64,000 nucleotides of DNA from Kineosporiaceae bacterium SCSIO 59966 (lineage in GTDB: Bacteria > Actinomycetota > Actinomycetes > Actinomycetales > SCSIO-59966). A program made the position numbers and the translations under genes. Under the pieces are notes generated by a model, which was not told the DNA's origin, made no database searches, and worked only from the letters and a program-made list of their open reading frames with translations. Numbering within the stretch: the stretch's first letter is position 1; every line of letters begins with the position of its first letter. The stretch covers positions 558,001-622,000 of the forward strand of contig CP052876.1 in the NCBI GenBank assembly GCA_020881835.1. Reading direction: 5' to 3'. Below, in pieces: positions 47,476 through 57,142 of this stretch.

Positions 47476-48719
47476 GCCACGCCGCCCCGCAGGACCAGGA
47501 GCAGGAGCCGGGCCCGGCTGAGCCGGCACCGACCGTCGAGCAGGCGGACCGCCGCCGCGGCGTCCTCGACGGCGCCGTCCTGACCCTGCTGTCGATCGTG
47601 CTCGCGCTCGTCGTCAGTGGTGTGCTGATCGCGATCGCGGACCCGGACGTCCAGGAGTCCGCCGGGTACTTCTTCTCCCGCCCGACGGACATGCTCAGCG
47701 CCGTCTGGCAGTCGGTGAGCTCGGCCTACGCCGCGATGTTCCGCGGTGCGGTGTTCGACCCGGGCGCCGGGTCGGTCACCGGGGCGATCCGGCCGCTGAC
47801 CGAGTCGCTCGTCGTCTCGGCCCCGCTCATCGCCGCCGGTCTGGCCGTCGGCCTGGCGTTCCGCGCCGGCCTGTTCAACATCGGCGCCGAGGGCCAGATC
47901 ATCCTGGGCGCGGTCGGCGCCGCCTACGTCGGCTACGCCGTCGACCTGCCGGTGGTCCTGCACCTCGTCGCCGCACTGCTGGCCGCGCTCCTGCTCGGCG
48001 GGTTGTGGGGCGGGATCTCGGGCATCCTCAAGGCCAGGACCGGGGCGCACGAGGTCATCACGACCATCATGCTCAACAACATCGCCCGGTTCCTGCTGGC
48101 CTGGCTGCTGAGCACCGCCGCGTTCCAGCGGCCCGGACGCAACGACCCGATCAGCCCGCCGGTCGAGGAGACCGCGGAGCTGCCGCTGCTGCTGGGCAGC
48201 TGGTCGCGCCTGCACCTCGGCTTCGTGCTCGCCGTGCTCGCCGCGCTCGCCGTGTGGTGGCTGCTCGGGCGCAGCACGCTCGGGTTCAAGTTGCGGGCGG
48301 TCGGCGCCAGCCCGTCCGCCGCCCGGACGGCGGGCATCCGCACCGGCACGATGACGTTCGCCGCCATGGCCATCGCCGGATCCCTCGCCGGGCTCGCCGG
48401 CGCCTTCCAGGTGCTCGGCACGGAGAAGTCGCTCACCGGCGGGATCTCCGCCGGCATCGGCTTCGACGCCATCACGGTCGCGCTGCTCGGCCGGGGCAAC
48501 CCGTTCGGCATCGTCGCCGCCGGCATCCTGTTCGGCGCGCTGCGTGCCGGCGGGGTGACGATGCAGGCCCGGACCGGGACCCCGATCGACATCGTCCTCG
48601 TCGTCCAGTCCCTCATCGTGCTGTTCATCGCCGCGCCGCCGCTGGTGCGCGCGATCTTCCGCCTGCGCACCCGCGGCGGGCTGGGCTCCATGCAGATCTC
48701 GAAGGGGTGGAGCGCATGA
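47472..48719 (+). CDS. Nucleoside ABC importer permease 1
   Basis: 415 residues, about ten helices, BPD_transp_2 type. A hydrophilic N-terminus (40 residues) precedes the first helix; typical GLFNIGAEGQIILGAVGAAY, HEVITTIMLNNIA and the AGSLAGLAGAFQVLG region are present. Start overlaps the ATPase stop and the end overlaps permease 2 (ATGA). Confidence 0.92.
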   Translation: MSHAAPQDQEQEPGPAEPAPTVEQADRRRGVLDGAVLTLLSIVLALVVSGVLIAIADPDVQESAGYFFSRPTDMLSAVWQSVSSAYAAMFRGAVFDPGAGSVTGAIRPLTESLVVSAPLIAAGLAVGLAFRAGLFNIGAEGQIILGAVGAAYVGYAVDLPVVLHLVAALLAALLLGGLWGGISGILKARTGAHEVITTIMLNNIARFLLAWLLSTAAFQRPGRNDPISPPVEETAELPLLLGSWSRLHLGFVLAVLAALAVWWLLGRSTLGFKLRAVGASPSAARTAGIRTGTMTFAAMAIAGSLAGLAGAFQVLGTEKSLTGGISAGIGFDAITVALLGRGNPFGIVAAGILFGALRAGGVTMQARTGTPIDIVLVVQSLIVLFIAAPPLVRAIFRLRTRGGLGSMQISKGWSA

Positions 48720-50008
48720 GCACCACGACGACGACACCGACGTCCCCGGCTCCCGCCCCCGCCGTCGAGGACACCAAGCCGCCGACCTGGAAGATCCCGG
48801 TCACGCTGTGGGTGTTCGGTGCGCTCGCCCTGCTCGTGTTCGGCCTGGGCTCCGAGTCCGGCGCGCGCAGCACCTTCGGCATCTCCACCGGCGGGGACTT
48901 CTTCCAGATCCCGCCGGCGTCCCTGCCGACCCAGCTCACCGCGATCGTCATGTCGCTCGTCATGCTGGCCCTGGCCGGCGTGGCGACCGGCTACGTGCTG
49001 CGGCGGCGCCAGGTGCCGTTGTGGGTGCCGATCGGGTTCGCCGCGCTGTTCCTGCTCGCCTTCCTCGTGTGGGCGGTCGAGGGCAACCAGATCTCGTTCA
49101 CCGGGCTGCTCGCCGGCTCGCTGCTGCTGTCGACGCCGCTGGTCTTCGGTGCCCTGGGCGGCGTCCTGTGCGAGCGGGCCGGTGTCATCAACATCGCCAT
49201 CGAGGGTCAGCTGCTCGCCGGTGCGTTCCTGTCCGCCGTCGTCGCCAGCGTCACCGGCAACCTGTGGCTCGGTCTCGCCATGGCCCCGGTCGCGGGCCTG
49301 CTCGTGTCCGTCGTCCTCGCGGTGTTCGCGATCCGCTACGTCGTCGACCAGATCATCGTGGGCGTCGTCCTCAACGTGCTCGTCATCGGCCTCACCGGCT
49401 TCTTCTACAGCCGGCTGCTGTCCCCGCAGGCCGACACGTTCAACCAGCCCGGCACCTTCCGGCCGATCGCGATCCCGCTGCTGTCGGACATCCCGGTGCT
49501 CGGCCCGGTGCTGTTCGAGCAGTCGATCATCGTCTACCTCATGTACGTCGCGGTGATCGCCGTCCACGTGGCGCTGTTCAGGACCCGCTGGGGGCTGCGG
49601 GTGCGGGCGGTCGGCGAGCACCCGACCGCCGCCGACACGGTGGGCATCAAGGTCAACCGGATCCGGGTGCAGAACGTGCTGCTCGGTGGGATCGTCGCCG
49701 GTCTGGGCGGCGCGTTCTTCACCCTCGGGTCGGTGGGTGCGTTCGGCCGGGAGATGACCGCCGGCCAGGGGTACATCGCCCTCGCGGCGATGATCTTCGG
49801 CCGGTGGAGCCCGACCGGTGCCCTGGCCGCGGCCCTGCTGTTCGGGTTCGCGAGCAACCTCCAGGGCGTGCTCGGCATCATCGGCACCCCGATCCCGAGC
49901 GAGTTCATGCTGATGGCTCCCTACCTGGCCACCCTGTTCGCCGTCGCCGGCCTCGTCGGCCGGGTGCGCGCCCCCGCCGCCGACGGCCAGCCCTACGTGA
50001 AGAGCTGA
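48716..50008 (+). CDS. Nucleoside ABC importer permease 2
   Basis: 430 residues, about ten helices. GGVLCERAGVINIAIEGQLL, IRYVVDQIIVGVVLNVLVIG, RVRAVGEHPTAADTVGIKV and LGGAFFTLGSVGAFGREMTAG match YufQ/NupQ-type permeases. Pairs with permease 1 to form the channel. cdd follows two bases after its stop. Confidence 0.92.
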   Translation: MSTTTTTPTSPAPAPAVEDTKPPTWKIPVTLWVFGALALLVFGLGSESGARSTFGISTGGDFFQIPPASLPTQLTAIVMSLVMLALAGVATGYVLRRRQVPLWVPIGFAALFLLAFLVWAVEGNQISFTGLLAGSLLLSTPLVFGALGGVLCERAGVINIAIEGQLLAGAFLSAVVASVTGNLWLGLAMAPVAGLLVSVVLAVFAIRYVVDQIIVGVVLNVLVIGLTGFFYSRLLSPQADTFNQPGTFRPIAIPLLSDIPVLGPVLFEQSIIVYLMYVAVIAVHVALFRTRWGLRVRAVGEHPTAADTVGIKVNRIRVQNVLLGGIVAGLGGAFFTLGSVGAFGREMTAGQGYIALAAMIFGRWSPTGALAAALLFGFASNLQGVLGIIGTPIPSEFMLMAPYLATLFAVAGLVGRVRAPAADGQPYVKS

Positions 50009-50010
50009 CG

Positions 50011-50415
50011 ATGCAGCCCGAGGACGTCGACTGGCCGGCCCTGCGCCGCACCGCGCGAGAGCTCATGGAGCGCGCCTACGCGCCGTACTCCGGCTTCCCG
50101 GTCGGGGCGGCGGCGCTGGTCGACGACGGCCGGGTCGTCGCCGGCTGCAACGTCGAGAACGCGGCCTACGGCGTCACCCTGTGCGCCGAGTGCGGGCTGG
50201 TCTCCCAGCTGCACGCCACCGGCGGCGGGCGGCTCGTCGCCTTCACCTGCTGCGGCCAGGACGGCCAGGTGCTGATGCCCTGCGGCCGGTGCCGGCAGCT
50301 GCTGTGGGAGGCCGGTGGCCCGGACCTGCTCGTGGAGACCGTCCGGGGGATCCGCCCGATGACCGAGGTGCTGCCCGACGCCTTCGGTGCCCACGACCTG
50401 GAGGAGCACTCGTGA
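50011..50415 (+). CDS. cdd: Cytidine deaminase
   Basis: 134-residue homotetrameric-type enzyme converting (deoxy)cytidine to (deoxy)uridine. Active-site CAECGLV with catalytic Glu, and the second zinc motif PCGRCRQ. AYAPYSGFPVGAAALVDDG and GCNVENAAYG line the substrate pocket. Directly follows the importer and overlaps the phosphorylase start, so uptake, deamination and phosphorolysis are coupled. Confidence 0.95.
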   Translation: MQPEDVDWPALRRTARELMERAYAPYSGFPVGAAALVDDGRVVAGCNVENAAYGVTLCAECGLVSQLHATGGGRLVAFTCCGQDGQVLMPCGRCRQLLWEAGGPDLLVETVRGIRPMTEVLPDAFGAHDLEEHS

Positions 50416-51701
50416 GCGAGCCGTTCGACGCGGTCGACGTGATCCGGGCCAAGCGGGACCGCCGCGAGCTCTCGGACGCCGAGATCGACTGGGTCGTCGA
50501 CGCGTACACCCGCGGTGTCGTCGCCGACGAGCAGATGGCCGCCCTGGCGATGGCGATCCTGCTCAACGGGATGTCGCGGCGGGAGATCTCCCGCTGGACG
50601 GCGGCGATGATCGCCTCGGGGGAGCGGATGGACTTCTCCGGACTGTCCCGCCCGACGGCGGACAAGCACTCCACCGGCGGCGTCGGCGACAAGATCACCC
50701 TGCCGCTGGCGCCGCTCGTCGCCTCGTTCGGGGTGGCCGTGCCGCAGCTGTCCGGCCGCGGCCTCGGGCACACCGGCGGCACCCTGGACAAGCTGGAGTC
50801 CGTGCCCGGCTGGCGGGCCGAGCTGAGCACCGAGGAGATCCTCGCCCAGCTCGAGGACGTCGGCGCCGTGGTCTGCGCCGCCGGCGCCGCACTGGCCCCC
50901 GCCGACAAGAAGCTCTACGCGCTGCGTGACGTCACCGGCACCGTCGAGGCGATCCCGCTCATCGCGAGCTCCATCATGAGCAAGAAGATCGCTGAGGGCA
51001 CCGGGGCGCTCGTGCTCGACGTCAAGGTGGGGTCGGGCGCGTTCATGAAGGACGTCGAGGACGCCCGTGAGCTGGCCCGCACCATGGTCGACCTGGGCAC
51101 CGACGCCGGGGTGCGCACGGTCGCGCTGCTCACCGACATGGCCACCCCGCTCGGCCTGACCGCCGGCAACGCCCTCGAGGTCCGCGAGGCCGTCGAGGTG
51201 CTCGCCGGCGGCGGGCCGCCGGACGTCGTCGAGCTCACCGTCGCGCTCGCCGCGGAGATGCTCGCCGCGGCCGGCCGGGACGACGTCGACCCCGCCGAGG
51301 CGCTCCGCGACGGCCGGGCGATGGACACCTGGCGGGCGATGATCCGCGCCCAGGGCGGCGACCCGGACGCCGAGCTGCCCCGGGCCCGGGAGACCCACCA
51401 CGTGCTCGCCCCCGCCGACGGCGTCCTGGGCCGGCTCGACGCGCTCGCCGTCGGTGTCGCCGCGTGGCGGCTCGGCGCCGGCCGGGCCCGCCAGGGCGAG
51501 GCCGTGCAGGCCGGCGCCGGGGTCGAGCTGCACGCCAAGCCGGGTGCCGTCGTCCGCGGGGGTGAGCCGTTGCTGACCCTGCACACCGACACCCCCGAGC
51601 GGTTCGAGCGGGCCGTCGCCGCCCTCGAGGGCGCCTACGACGTGCTGCCCGAGGGGGACCGGCCGCTCGAGCAGCCGCTGGTCATCGACCGCATCGCCTG
51701 A
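50412..51701 (+). CDS. deoA: Thymidine / pyrimidine-nucleoside phosphorylase
   Basis: 429 residues splitting thymidine or uridine with phosphate to base and (deoxy)ribose-1-P. Signature KHSTGGVGDKITLPLAPLVA near residue 80, SGRGLGHTGGTLDKLES, SSIMSKKIAEG and the C-terminal barrel-like domain with VGDPVxxG replaced by GRARQGEAV. Thymidine versus broader pyrimidine specificity cannot be decided by eye. GTG 50412 overlaps the cdd stop. Confidence 0.92.
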   Translation: MSEPFDAVDVIRAKRDRRELSDAEIDWVVDAYTRGVVADEQMAALAMAILLNGMSRREISRWTAAMIASGERMDFSGLSRPTADKHSTGGVGDKITLPLAPLVASFGVAVPQLSGRGLGHTGGTLDKLESVPGWRAELSTEEILAQLEDVGAVVCAAGAALAPADKKLYALRDVTGTVEAIPLIASSIMSKKIAEGTGALVLDVKVGSGAFMKDVEDARELARTMVDLGTDAGVRTVALLTDMATPLGLTAGNALEVREAVEVLAGGGPPDVVELTVALAAEMLAAAGRDDVDPAEALRDGRAMDTWRAMIRAQGGDPDAELPRARETHHVLAPADGVLGRLDALAVGVAAWRLGAGRARQGEAVQAGAGVELHAKPGAVVRGGEPLLTLHTDTPERFERAVAALEGAYDVLPEGDRPLEQPLVIDRIA

Positions 51702-51831
51702 GCGACGTCGTCGCCGCACAGACCTTCCCAGCAGGCGGCCCGGGCCTTACCGTGAGCCACGCCGTAGGGCACCGTCGTCGGGGGTCGTGGACAGCGACGA
51801 ACGGTGCCTCCCACCCACGAGGAGGACCACA

Positions 51832-54018
51832 GTGGCCCATCGTCCTGCGCGCCGGCTCACCGTCATCGCGGCGTCGTCGGCGCTCGCTCTCGCCGTCACC
51901 GGTGGCGCCCTGACCGGCGCCACCGCTGCACCCGGCGGCGGCCGGGGCGCCGACGCGACGACCGACGCCCCAGGGCGCGCCGGCGTCGACTCCGGCAGCG
52001 CCGTCATCCAGCTGGCCTCTGCGCCGCTGACCACCTCCCAGCGGACGCGCCCCGCCCCTGGCAAGAAGATCGACTTCAGCAGCGACGCGGTGCGCTCGGA
52101 GCGCGCGCGGCTGGCCGCTGAACGCAACGCGCTCAAGAAGTGGCTGCGCCAGAACGCCCCGAAGGCAACGGTCACCGGGGAGTTCGACGTCGCCGTCCAC
52201 GCGCTGTCGGTCCAGCTGAACGGGACGTCGCTGGAGACGCTGCGCTCCGCGCCCGGCGTCGCCTCCGTCGACTACCAGGCCACCTACGTGCCGCTGGCCC
52301 ACGAGGACCCCGACCTCGGCCTCATCGACGCCCCCGAGGCCTGGGCCGCGGCCGGGGTCGCCGACGGGCTCGCCGGTGAGGGGGTCAAGGTCGGGGTCGT
52401 CGACTCCGGCATCGACCCGACGCACGAGTGCTTCGACGGCGACGACGACCCGGCGACCGCAGAGGGGTCGCGCATCGTCGAGGCCAAGGTCTTCCACATG
52501 CGCGCCAAGCAGCAGCGGTACTCCCCGGTCCCCACCCAGGACAGCCACGGCACCCACGTCGCCGGCACGATCGGCTGCGACGCCCACACCCCGGCCTCGG
52601 TGGCCGGAGCCGAGGTGGACTACGCGCCGTCCGGTGTGGCACCCGGGGTGCTGCTGGGCAACTACAACGTGTTCCCGGCGGACGTCGCCAGCGCCCGCAG
52701 CGAGGACATCCTCGACGCGCTCGACGCGGCGGCCGAGGACGGCATGGACGTCATCAACATGTCCCTGGGCGGCGGCGCCTCCGGCGTCCAGGACCTGCTG
52801 ACCGTCGCGGTCGACAACCTCGACCGGGCCGGCATCGTGGTGGCGGTCGCGGCCGGCAACGACGGCCCCGGCGAGTACACCGTCGGGTCCCCCGGCTCGG
52901 CCGAGCGGGCGCTGACCGCCGGGGCGTCGTCCGTGGGGCACTTCGTGTCGCTGCCGCTGACCGAGGTCGACGTTGCGGCGGGTGGCACGGTCAACACCGC
53001 GGTCGGCGACTTCCCGGTGCCTGAGGAGGCGATCTCGGGGACGCTCGTCCCGGTGCTCGCCGGCGGTGCGCTGGGCCTTGGCTGCTCGGAGTCCGATTTC
53101 ACCGGCCTGTCCCCGACGGTCGCCGACATCGCCGTGGTCAAGCGGGGCGCGTGCACGTTCTCGCAGAAGGTCGCCAACGCCAAGGCCGCCGGCGCCGACG
53201 CCGTGGTGGTCGTCAACAGCGTCGCGGGCGACCCGACCGCGATGGGCCGCAGCGCCGGGTTCGACGACGAGCTGCCGGCGGTGATGGCCGGCCTCGCCGA
53301 CGAGGCGGCCCTGTCGCAGCCCGACGCCAGCGTGACCCTCGGCACCGACCTGGAGTACGTCCAGACCGGCAACGACAACATCATGGCCGGCTTCTCCAGC
53401 CGCGGGCCGACCGACGTCGACTACCGGGTCAAGCCGGACGTCGTCGCCCCCGGGGTCAACGTGCTCTCCTCGGTCCTCGGCAACGAGTGGGCCTTCTACC
53501 AGGGCACGTCGATGGCCACACCGCACCTGGCCGGCATGGCCGCCGTGGTGATCGACGCGTGGACGGACCGCGGGCGGTCGTTCACCGCCGAGCAGGTGCG
53601 CTCCGCCGTGGTCAACACCGCGGTCGAGGGGGTGCTGCTCGACTCCGCCACCGGCACGAGGACGGTCACCGACGCCAACCTCGTCGGCGCCGGCCTGGCG
53701 AACCTGGCGAACGCGGTCGACGCCCCGGTGACGCTCAGCCCGGTCAGCACGTCGTTCGGCGCCGTGCCACAGCGCAGCAGCAAGCCGCTCACTCGCACGG
53801 TGACGGTCACCGGCTGGGACGGTGCGCCGCCGGAGATCACGGTGGAGGGCGAGGGCTTCTCCCTCGTCGGCACGCCGAGCCTCAGCGGCAGCACCGCGAC
53901 CGTCACCGTCGCCTTCGACCCAGCGCAGGCCGACGGCGGTCACGCCCAGGGCGTGCTGCGCGTCGGCGTGGGCGGTGGCGAGGTCGCGCACAGCGTGCTG
54001 TACGCGTTCGTCAAGTGA
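51832..54018 (+). CDS. Secreted subtilisin-family (S8) serine protease with PA domain
   Basis: 728 residues. Signal peptide (LTVIAASSALALAVTGG, then ATAAPG), I9-like propeptide around 65-170, then the subtilase domain with Asp in VVDSGIDPTH (about 190), His in DSHGTHVAGT (about 239), Asn in AAGNDGPGEYT (about 342) and Ser in GTSMATPHLAG (about 561). A PA domain (CTFSQKVANAKAAGADAVVV) is inserted between Asn and Ser. The C-terminus is a beta-rich Fn3-like domain. GAGGAGG lies 6-8 bases before GTG 51832. It interrupts the salvage genes and looks like a separate unit. Confidence 0.93.
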   Translation: MAHRPARRLTVIAASSALALAVTGGALTGATAAPGGGRGADATTDAPGRAGVDSGSAVIQLASAPLTTSQRTRPAPGKKIDFSSDAVRSERARLAAERNALKKWLRQNAPKATVTGEFDVAVHALSVQLNGTSLETLRSAPGVASVDYQATYVPLAHEDPDLGLIDAPEAWAAAGVADGLAGEGVKVGVVDSGIDPTHECFDGDDDPATAEGSRIVEAKVFHMRAKQQRYSPVPTQDSHGTHVAGTIGCDAHTPASVAGAEVDYAPSGVAPGVLLGNYNVFPADVASARSEDILDALDAAAEDGMDVINMSLGGGASGVQDLLTVAVDNLDRAGIVVAVAAGNDGPGEYTVGSPGSAERALTAGASSVGHFVSLPLTEVDVAAGGTVNTAVGDFPVPEEAISGTLVPVLAGGALGLGCSESDFTGLSPTVADIAVVKRGACTFSQKVANAKAAGADAVVVVNSVAGDPTAMGRSAGFDDELPAVMAGLADEAALSQPDASVTLGTDLEYVQTGNDNIMAGFSSRGPTDVDYRVKPDVVAPGVNVLSSVLGNEWAFYQGTSMATPHLAGMAAVVIDAWTDRGRSFTAEQVRSAVVNTAVEGVLLDSATGTRTVTDANLVGAGLANLANAVDAPVTLSPVSTSFGAVPQRSSKPLTRTVTVTGWDGAPPEITVEGEGFSLVGTPSLSGSTATVTVAFDPAQADGGHAQGVLRVGVGGGEVAHSVLYAFVK

Positions 54019-54023
54019 CTGTC

Positions 54024-54061
54024 GGCGGGGGCGGGCCCGGCAGAACGGGCCCGCCCCCGCC
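54024..54061 (+). terminator. 15-bp perfect stem-loop after the subtilase gene
   Basis: Arms 54024-54038 and 54047-54061 are exact complements (GGCGGGGGCGGGCCC) with an 8-base loop, 6 bases after the stop codon. The next gene's -10 begins 4 bases later. Confidence 0.85.
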
Positions 54062-54064
54062 GCC

Positions 54065-54070
54065 TACAGT
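54065..54070 (+). promoter_or_regulatory. -10 box (TACAGT) for the leaderless cupin gene
   Basis: TACAGT, 7 bases before GTG 54078, immediately after the subtilase terminator. It would drive cupin, the small acidic gene and add. Confidence 0.65.
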
Positions 54071-54077
54071 GGGGCGC

Positions 54078-54473
54078 GTGCCCGAGCTGATCACCCAACC
54101 GCACCGGATCCCGGTGCCGGGCGGCAAGGTCATCGACGAGTTCGTCGGCCGTGTCGCCACCGGCACCGACGCGGTGTCCGTCGCCGTCATGGCCGCCCCG
54201 CCGGGCTGGGACGAGCCCGCCCAGCGGCCCGACTTCGACGAGGTCACCGTCGTCCTGGACGGCGAGGTGAGGGTCGAGCACGACGGCGGCACGACGGTTG
54301 TGCCCGCCGGTCAGGCCGTGCTGACCCGGGCCGGCGAGCGGGTCCGGTACTCCGTCGGCCCGGACGGCGCCCGCTACGTCGCGGTCTGCCTGCCGGCGTT
54401 CTCCCCGCAGACCGCGCACCGCGACGACGACACCGGACCTGACACCGGACCCGACACCCAGGAGGAGCAGTGA
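54078..54473 (+). CDS. Small single-domain cupin protein
   Basis: 131 residues. A double-stranded beta-helix is suggested by the order [20 protein letters not shown], then [19 protein letters not shown], similar to EutQ-like cupins. The usual metal His residues of cupin motif 1 are largely absent (Asp, Glu and His at spaced positions only), so metal binding is unsure. The tail is Asp/Thr/Pro-rich. Ligand or reaction unknown. First gene of a unit with the acidic protein and add, so a link to nucleoside metabolism is possible. Confidence 0.78.
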   Translation: MPELITQPHRIPVPGGKVIDEFVGRVATGTDAVSVAVMAAPPGWDEPAQRPDFDEVTVVLDGEVRVEHDGGTTVVPAGQAVLTRAGERVRYSVGPDGARYVAVCLPAFSPQTAHRDDDTGPDTGPDTQEEQ

Positions 54474-54667
54474 GCGAGGACTTCGCCAACCCCGCCGACG
54501 TGGCCGAGCAGCAGGAGGAGGTCGAGCCGGACACCGTCGACCCCGAGCGTCCGGTGGCCGCCGACGACGACGTCGAGGTGCCGGACGACGCCAACGAGGC
54601 AGACGTGCTCGAGCAGCACCAGGAGGTCCGCGTCGAGGACCTCGACGACGAGGACGACGGGGAGTGA
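54470..54667 (+). CDS. Small acidic protein between cupin and add
   Basis: 65 residues, about 40% Asp plus Glu and no Cys; no hydrophobic helix or known motif, likely disordered. It is supported by position: its GTG overlaps the cupin TGA and its TGA overlaps the add GTG, both with four-base GTGA overlaps, so ribosomes would pass from one gene to the next. Function unknown; it may be a coupling linker or a partner of adenosine deaminase. Confidence 0.65.
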   Translation: MSEDFANPADVAEQQEEVEPDTVDPERPVAADDDVEVPDDANEADVLEQHQEVRVEDLDDEDDGE

Positions 54668-55794
54668 CGACGGCCGACGTCCTCGCCCGCGCCCCCAAGG
54701 TCCTGCTGCACGACCACCTCGACGGCGGGCTGCGCCCCGCCACGGTCGTCGAGCTCGCGGCCGACGTCGGCCACGCCCTGCCGGCGAGCGAGCCCGACGC
54801 CCTCGGCCGGTGGTTCCGCGACGCCGCGGACTCCGGCTCCCTGGAGCGCTACCTCGAGACGTTCGCGCACACCGTCGCGGTGATGCAGACGCCCGACGCG
54901 CTGCGCCGGGTGGCCCACGAGGCGGTGGTCGACCTGGCCACCGACGGGGTCGTCTACGCCGAGGTCCGGTACGCCCCCGAGCAGCACCTCGAGCGCGGGA
55001 TGACCCTCGAGCAGGTCGTCGCCGCGGTCCAGGAGGGTCTGCGCTCCGGTGAGCGGGAGGCCACCGCCGCCGCCGGTCACCCGGTCCGGGTCGGCACCCT
55101 GCTCACCGCGATGCGGCACGCCGACCGCGGCCGGGAGATCGCCGAGCTCGCCGTCGCCCACCGCGACGTCGGCGTCGTCGGGTTCGACATCGCCGGCGCC
55201 GAGGCCGGCTTCCCGCCGTCCCGGCACCTCGACGCCTTCCGGTACCTGCACGAGCAGAACTTCCCGTTCACGATCCACGCCGGCGAGGCGTTCGGGCTGC
55301 CGAGCATCTGGGAGGCCGTCCAGGTGTGCGGGGCCGACCGGCTCGGTCACGGCGTCCGGATCGTCGACGACATCCAGCCCGCGGACGACGTCCAGGCACC
55401 GGACGACGTCCCGCCGGCTCCGGACGACGTCCCGGCCGGCCGGTCCGGCGTCCGGCTCGGCCGTCTGGCGGCCTGGGTCCGGGACAAGCGGATCCCGCTG
55501 GAGATGTGCCCGACGTCGAACGTGCAGACCGGCGCGGCCGCCAGCGTCGCGCAGCACCCCATTACGCTGCTCAAGGACCTGCGGTTCCGGGTCACGGTCA
55601 ACACCGACAACCGGTTGATGTCCGGCACGTCGATGACCCGGGAGATGCAGCTGCTCGTCGACGACGCAGGCTGGGACCTCGAGGACCTGCGCTGGGTGAC
55701 GATCAACGCGATGAAGAGCGCGTTCCTGCCGTTCGACGAGCGGCTCGCGCTGATCGAGGACGTCGTCAAGCCTGGCTACGCCGCGCTCACCTGA
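54664..55794 (+). CDS. add: Adenosine deaminase with an unusual Asp-Val repeat insert
   Basis: 376 residues. Zinc HxH in [12 protein letters not shown] (near residue 15), [26 protein letters not shown] and the late acidic motif [13 protein letters not shown] are all present. Between VDDI and the next conserved block ([20 protein letters not shown]) about 25 residues (237-262) carry three near-repeats of PxDDV with Pro/Ala spacers. This looks like expansion of a short repeat at a surface loop, and catalytic residues are not touched. Ends 19 bases inside the convergent kinase-like gene. Confidence 0.94.
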   Translation: MTTADVLARAPKVLLHDHLDGGLRPATVVELAADVGHALPASEPDALGRWFRDAADSGSLERYLETFAHTVAVMQTPDALRRVAHEAVVDLATDGVVYAEVRYAPEQHLERGMTLEQVVAAVQEGLRSGEREATAAAGHPVRVGTLLTAMRHADRGREIAELAVAHRDVGVVGFDIAGAEAGFPPSRHLDAFRYLHEQNFPFTIHAGEAFGLPSIWEAVQVCGADRLGHGVRIVDDIQPADDVQAPDDVPPAPDDVPAGRSGVRLGRLAAWVRDKRIPLEMCPTSNVQTGAAASVAQHPITLLKDLRFRVTVNTDNRLMSGTSMTREMQLLVDDAGWDLEDLRWVTINAMKSAFLPFDERLALIEDVVKPGYAALT

Positions 55795-56447
55795 GCCCGC
55801 AGCGCGTGGATGTGCGCCTCGGCCGCCCGAGGGGACAGCCGCCGGCAGCCCAGTGACGCCCAGTGCGCGACGAGCCGCGGCTCCTCGCGCATGAGCGCCA
55901 GCCCGCGGCGCAGCAGCGTCCACGGCGGCTTGCGGGACTCGGCGAGGTCGCGGGCCAGCCGCCGCCAGAACGTCAGCGCCGGCCGCTGGTCGAGGCACAC
56001 GGCGTCGGCGAGGATGCCGGCCTGGCGGCACCGGTCGACGAGCTGGGCGGCGAAGATTCCCTCGGCGAGCAGCAGCGGGCTGCCGTCCACCTCCAGGTGG
56101 GTGACCCCGGTGCGCCGTGACAGCGAGATGTCGTACACCGGCACCTGCGCCCGCCGCCCCGCGCACAGGTCGAGCAGACAGTCCATCGCCGCGTCCGCGT
56201 CCCAGCTGCGCGGGTCGTCCCAGTCCACGATGCCGAACCGGCGCGGCAGCGGGGCCTGCGGCCGGTCGTCGTCGACGTCCCGGTAGAAGTCGTCCAGGGC
56301 GAGCACGGGCAGCCCGAGACGACGGGTCAGCGACGTCTTGCCCGACCCGCTCGGCCCGCACAGCAGCACGACCCGGGTGCTGGGGTGCGGCAGGCGGTGG
56401 GCGGGCTCGTCGAAGAGCCCGGGCTGGACGGCGTCCGGGTCGGTCAC
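55776..56447 (-). CDS. Uridine-kinase-like P-loop protein
   Basis: 223 residues. Walker [11 protein letters not shown] at about 31-40, LDDFYRD (typical of the uridine kinase/phosphoribulokinase fold, Asp as base), [12 protein letters not shown] and a lid-like segment LLAEGIFAA. It is shorter and more diverged than Udk, so phosphorylation of uridine or a related small molecule is only inferred. GTG 56447 follows CAGGAT by 8 bases. Convergent with add and divergent from deoC. Confidence 0.75.
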   Translation of the reverse strand: MTDPDAVQPGLFDEPAHRLPHPSTRVVLLCGPSGSGKTSLTRRLGLPVLALDDFYRDVDDDRPQAPLPRRFGIVDWDDPRSWDADAAMDCLLDLCAGRRAQVPVYDISLSRRTGVTHLEVDGSPLLLAEGIFAAQLVDRCRQAGILADAVCLDQRPALTFWRRLARDLAESRKPPWTLLRRGLALMREEPRLVAHWASLGCRRLSPRAAEAHIHALRAQVSAA

Positions 56448-56484
56448 GGACGGCCATCCTGCCAGCGGGTGACAGACTGGCGGC

Positions 56485-57141
56485 ATGACCACCCGCGCCG
56501 AGGTCGCCCGCATGGTCGACCACACCCTGCTCAAGCCCGAGGCCACCGCCGAGGACGTCGCCGCCCTCGTCGAGGAGGCCCAGCGGCTCGGCGTCCTCGC
56601 CGTCTGCGTGTCCCCCTCGATGCTGCCGCTGGCGGACACCGGCGACCTCGTCGTCGCCACCGTCTGCGGGTTCCCGTCCGGCAAGCACACCTCGACGGTC
56701 AAGGCGACCGAGGCAGCCGAGTCGGTGCAGCGCGGCGCCGACGAGATCGACATGGTCATCGACCTCGGTGCCGCCCGGTCCGGCCGCTGGCAGGACGTCG
56801 AGGACGACATCGCCGCGGTCCGGCGGGCCGCGCCCGCCCCCACCGTGCTCAAGGTCATCATCGAGTCGGCGGCGCTGGACGACGAGCAGATCGTGGCCGC
56901 GTGCCGGGCCGCCGAGGCCGCCGGCGCCGACTTCGTCAAGACCTCCACCGGCTTCCACCCCGCCGGGGGGGCCAGCGGGCACGCCGTCGCCCTCATGCGG
57001 GAGACGGTCGGGGAGCGGCTGGGCGTCAAGGCCAGCGGCGGCATCCGCACCGCCCAGGACGCCCGGATCATGCTGGACTCCGGCGCCTCCCGGCTCGGCC
57101 TGTCCGCCTCCGCGGCGGTGCTCGAGGGGTTCAGCGACTGA
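56485..57141 (+). CDS. deoC: Deoxyribose-phosphate aldolase
   Basis: 218 residues splitting deoxyribose-5-P to glyceraldehyde-3-P and acetaldehyde. [24 protein letters not shown], the Schiff-base lysine in DFVKTSTGF and the second lysine in [10 protein letters not shown] are present. ATG 56485 follows CAGACT by 6 bases. It completes the route from deoxynucleosides opened by DeoA/PunA. Confidence 0.95.
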   Translation: MTTRAEVARMVDHTLLKPEATAEDVAALVEEAQRLGVLAVCVSPSMLPLADTGDLVVATVCGFPSGKHTSTVKATEAAESVQRGADEIDMVIDLGAARSGRWQDVEDDIAAVRRAAPAPTVLKVIIESAALDDEQIVAACRAAEAAGADFVKTSTGFHPAGGASGHAVALMRETVGERLGVKASGGIRTAQDARIMLDSGASRLGLSASAAVLEGFSD

Positions 57142-57142
57142 C

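Noticed and set aside
44653-47529. 958-residue minus-strand open frame opposite the importer
   Set aside because: Antisense shadow of the lipoprotein and ATPase genes, whose plus-strand products have full family motifs.
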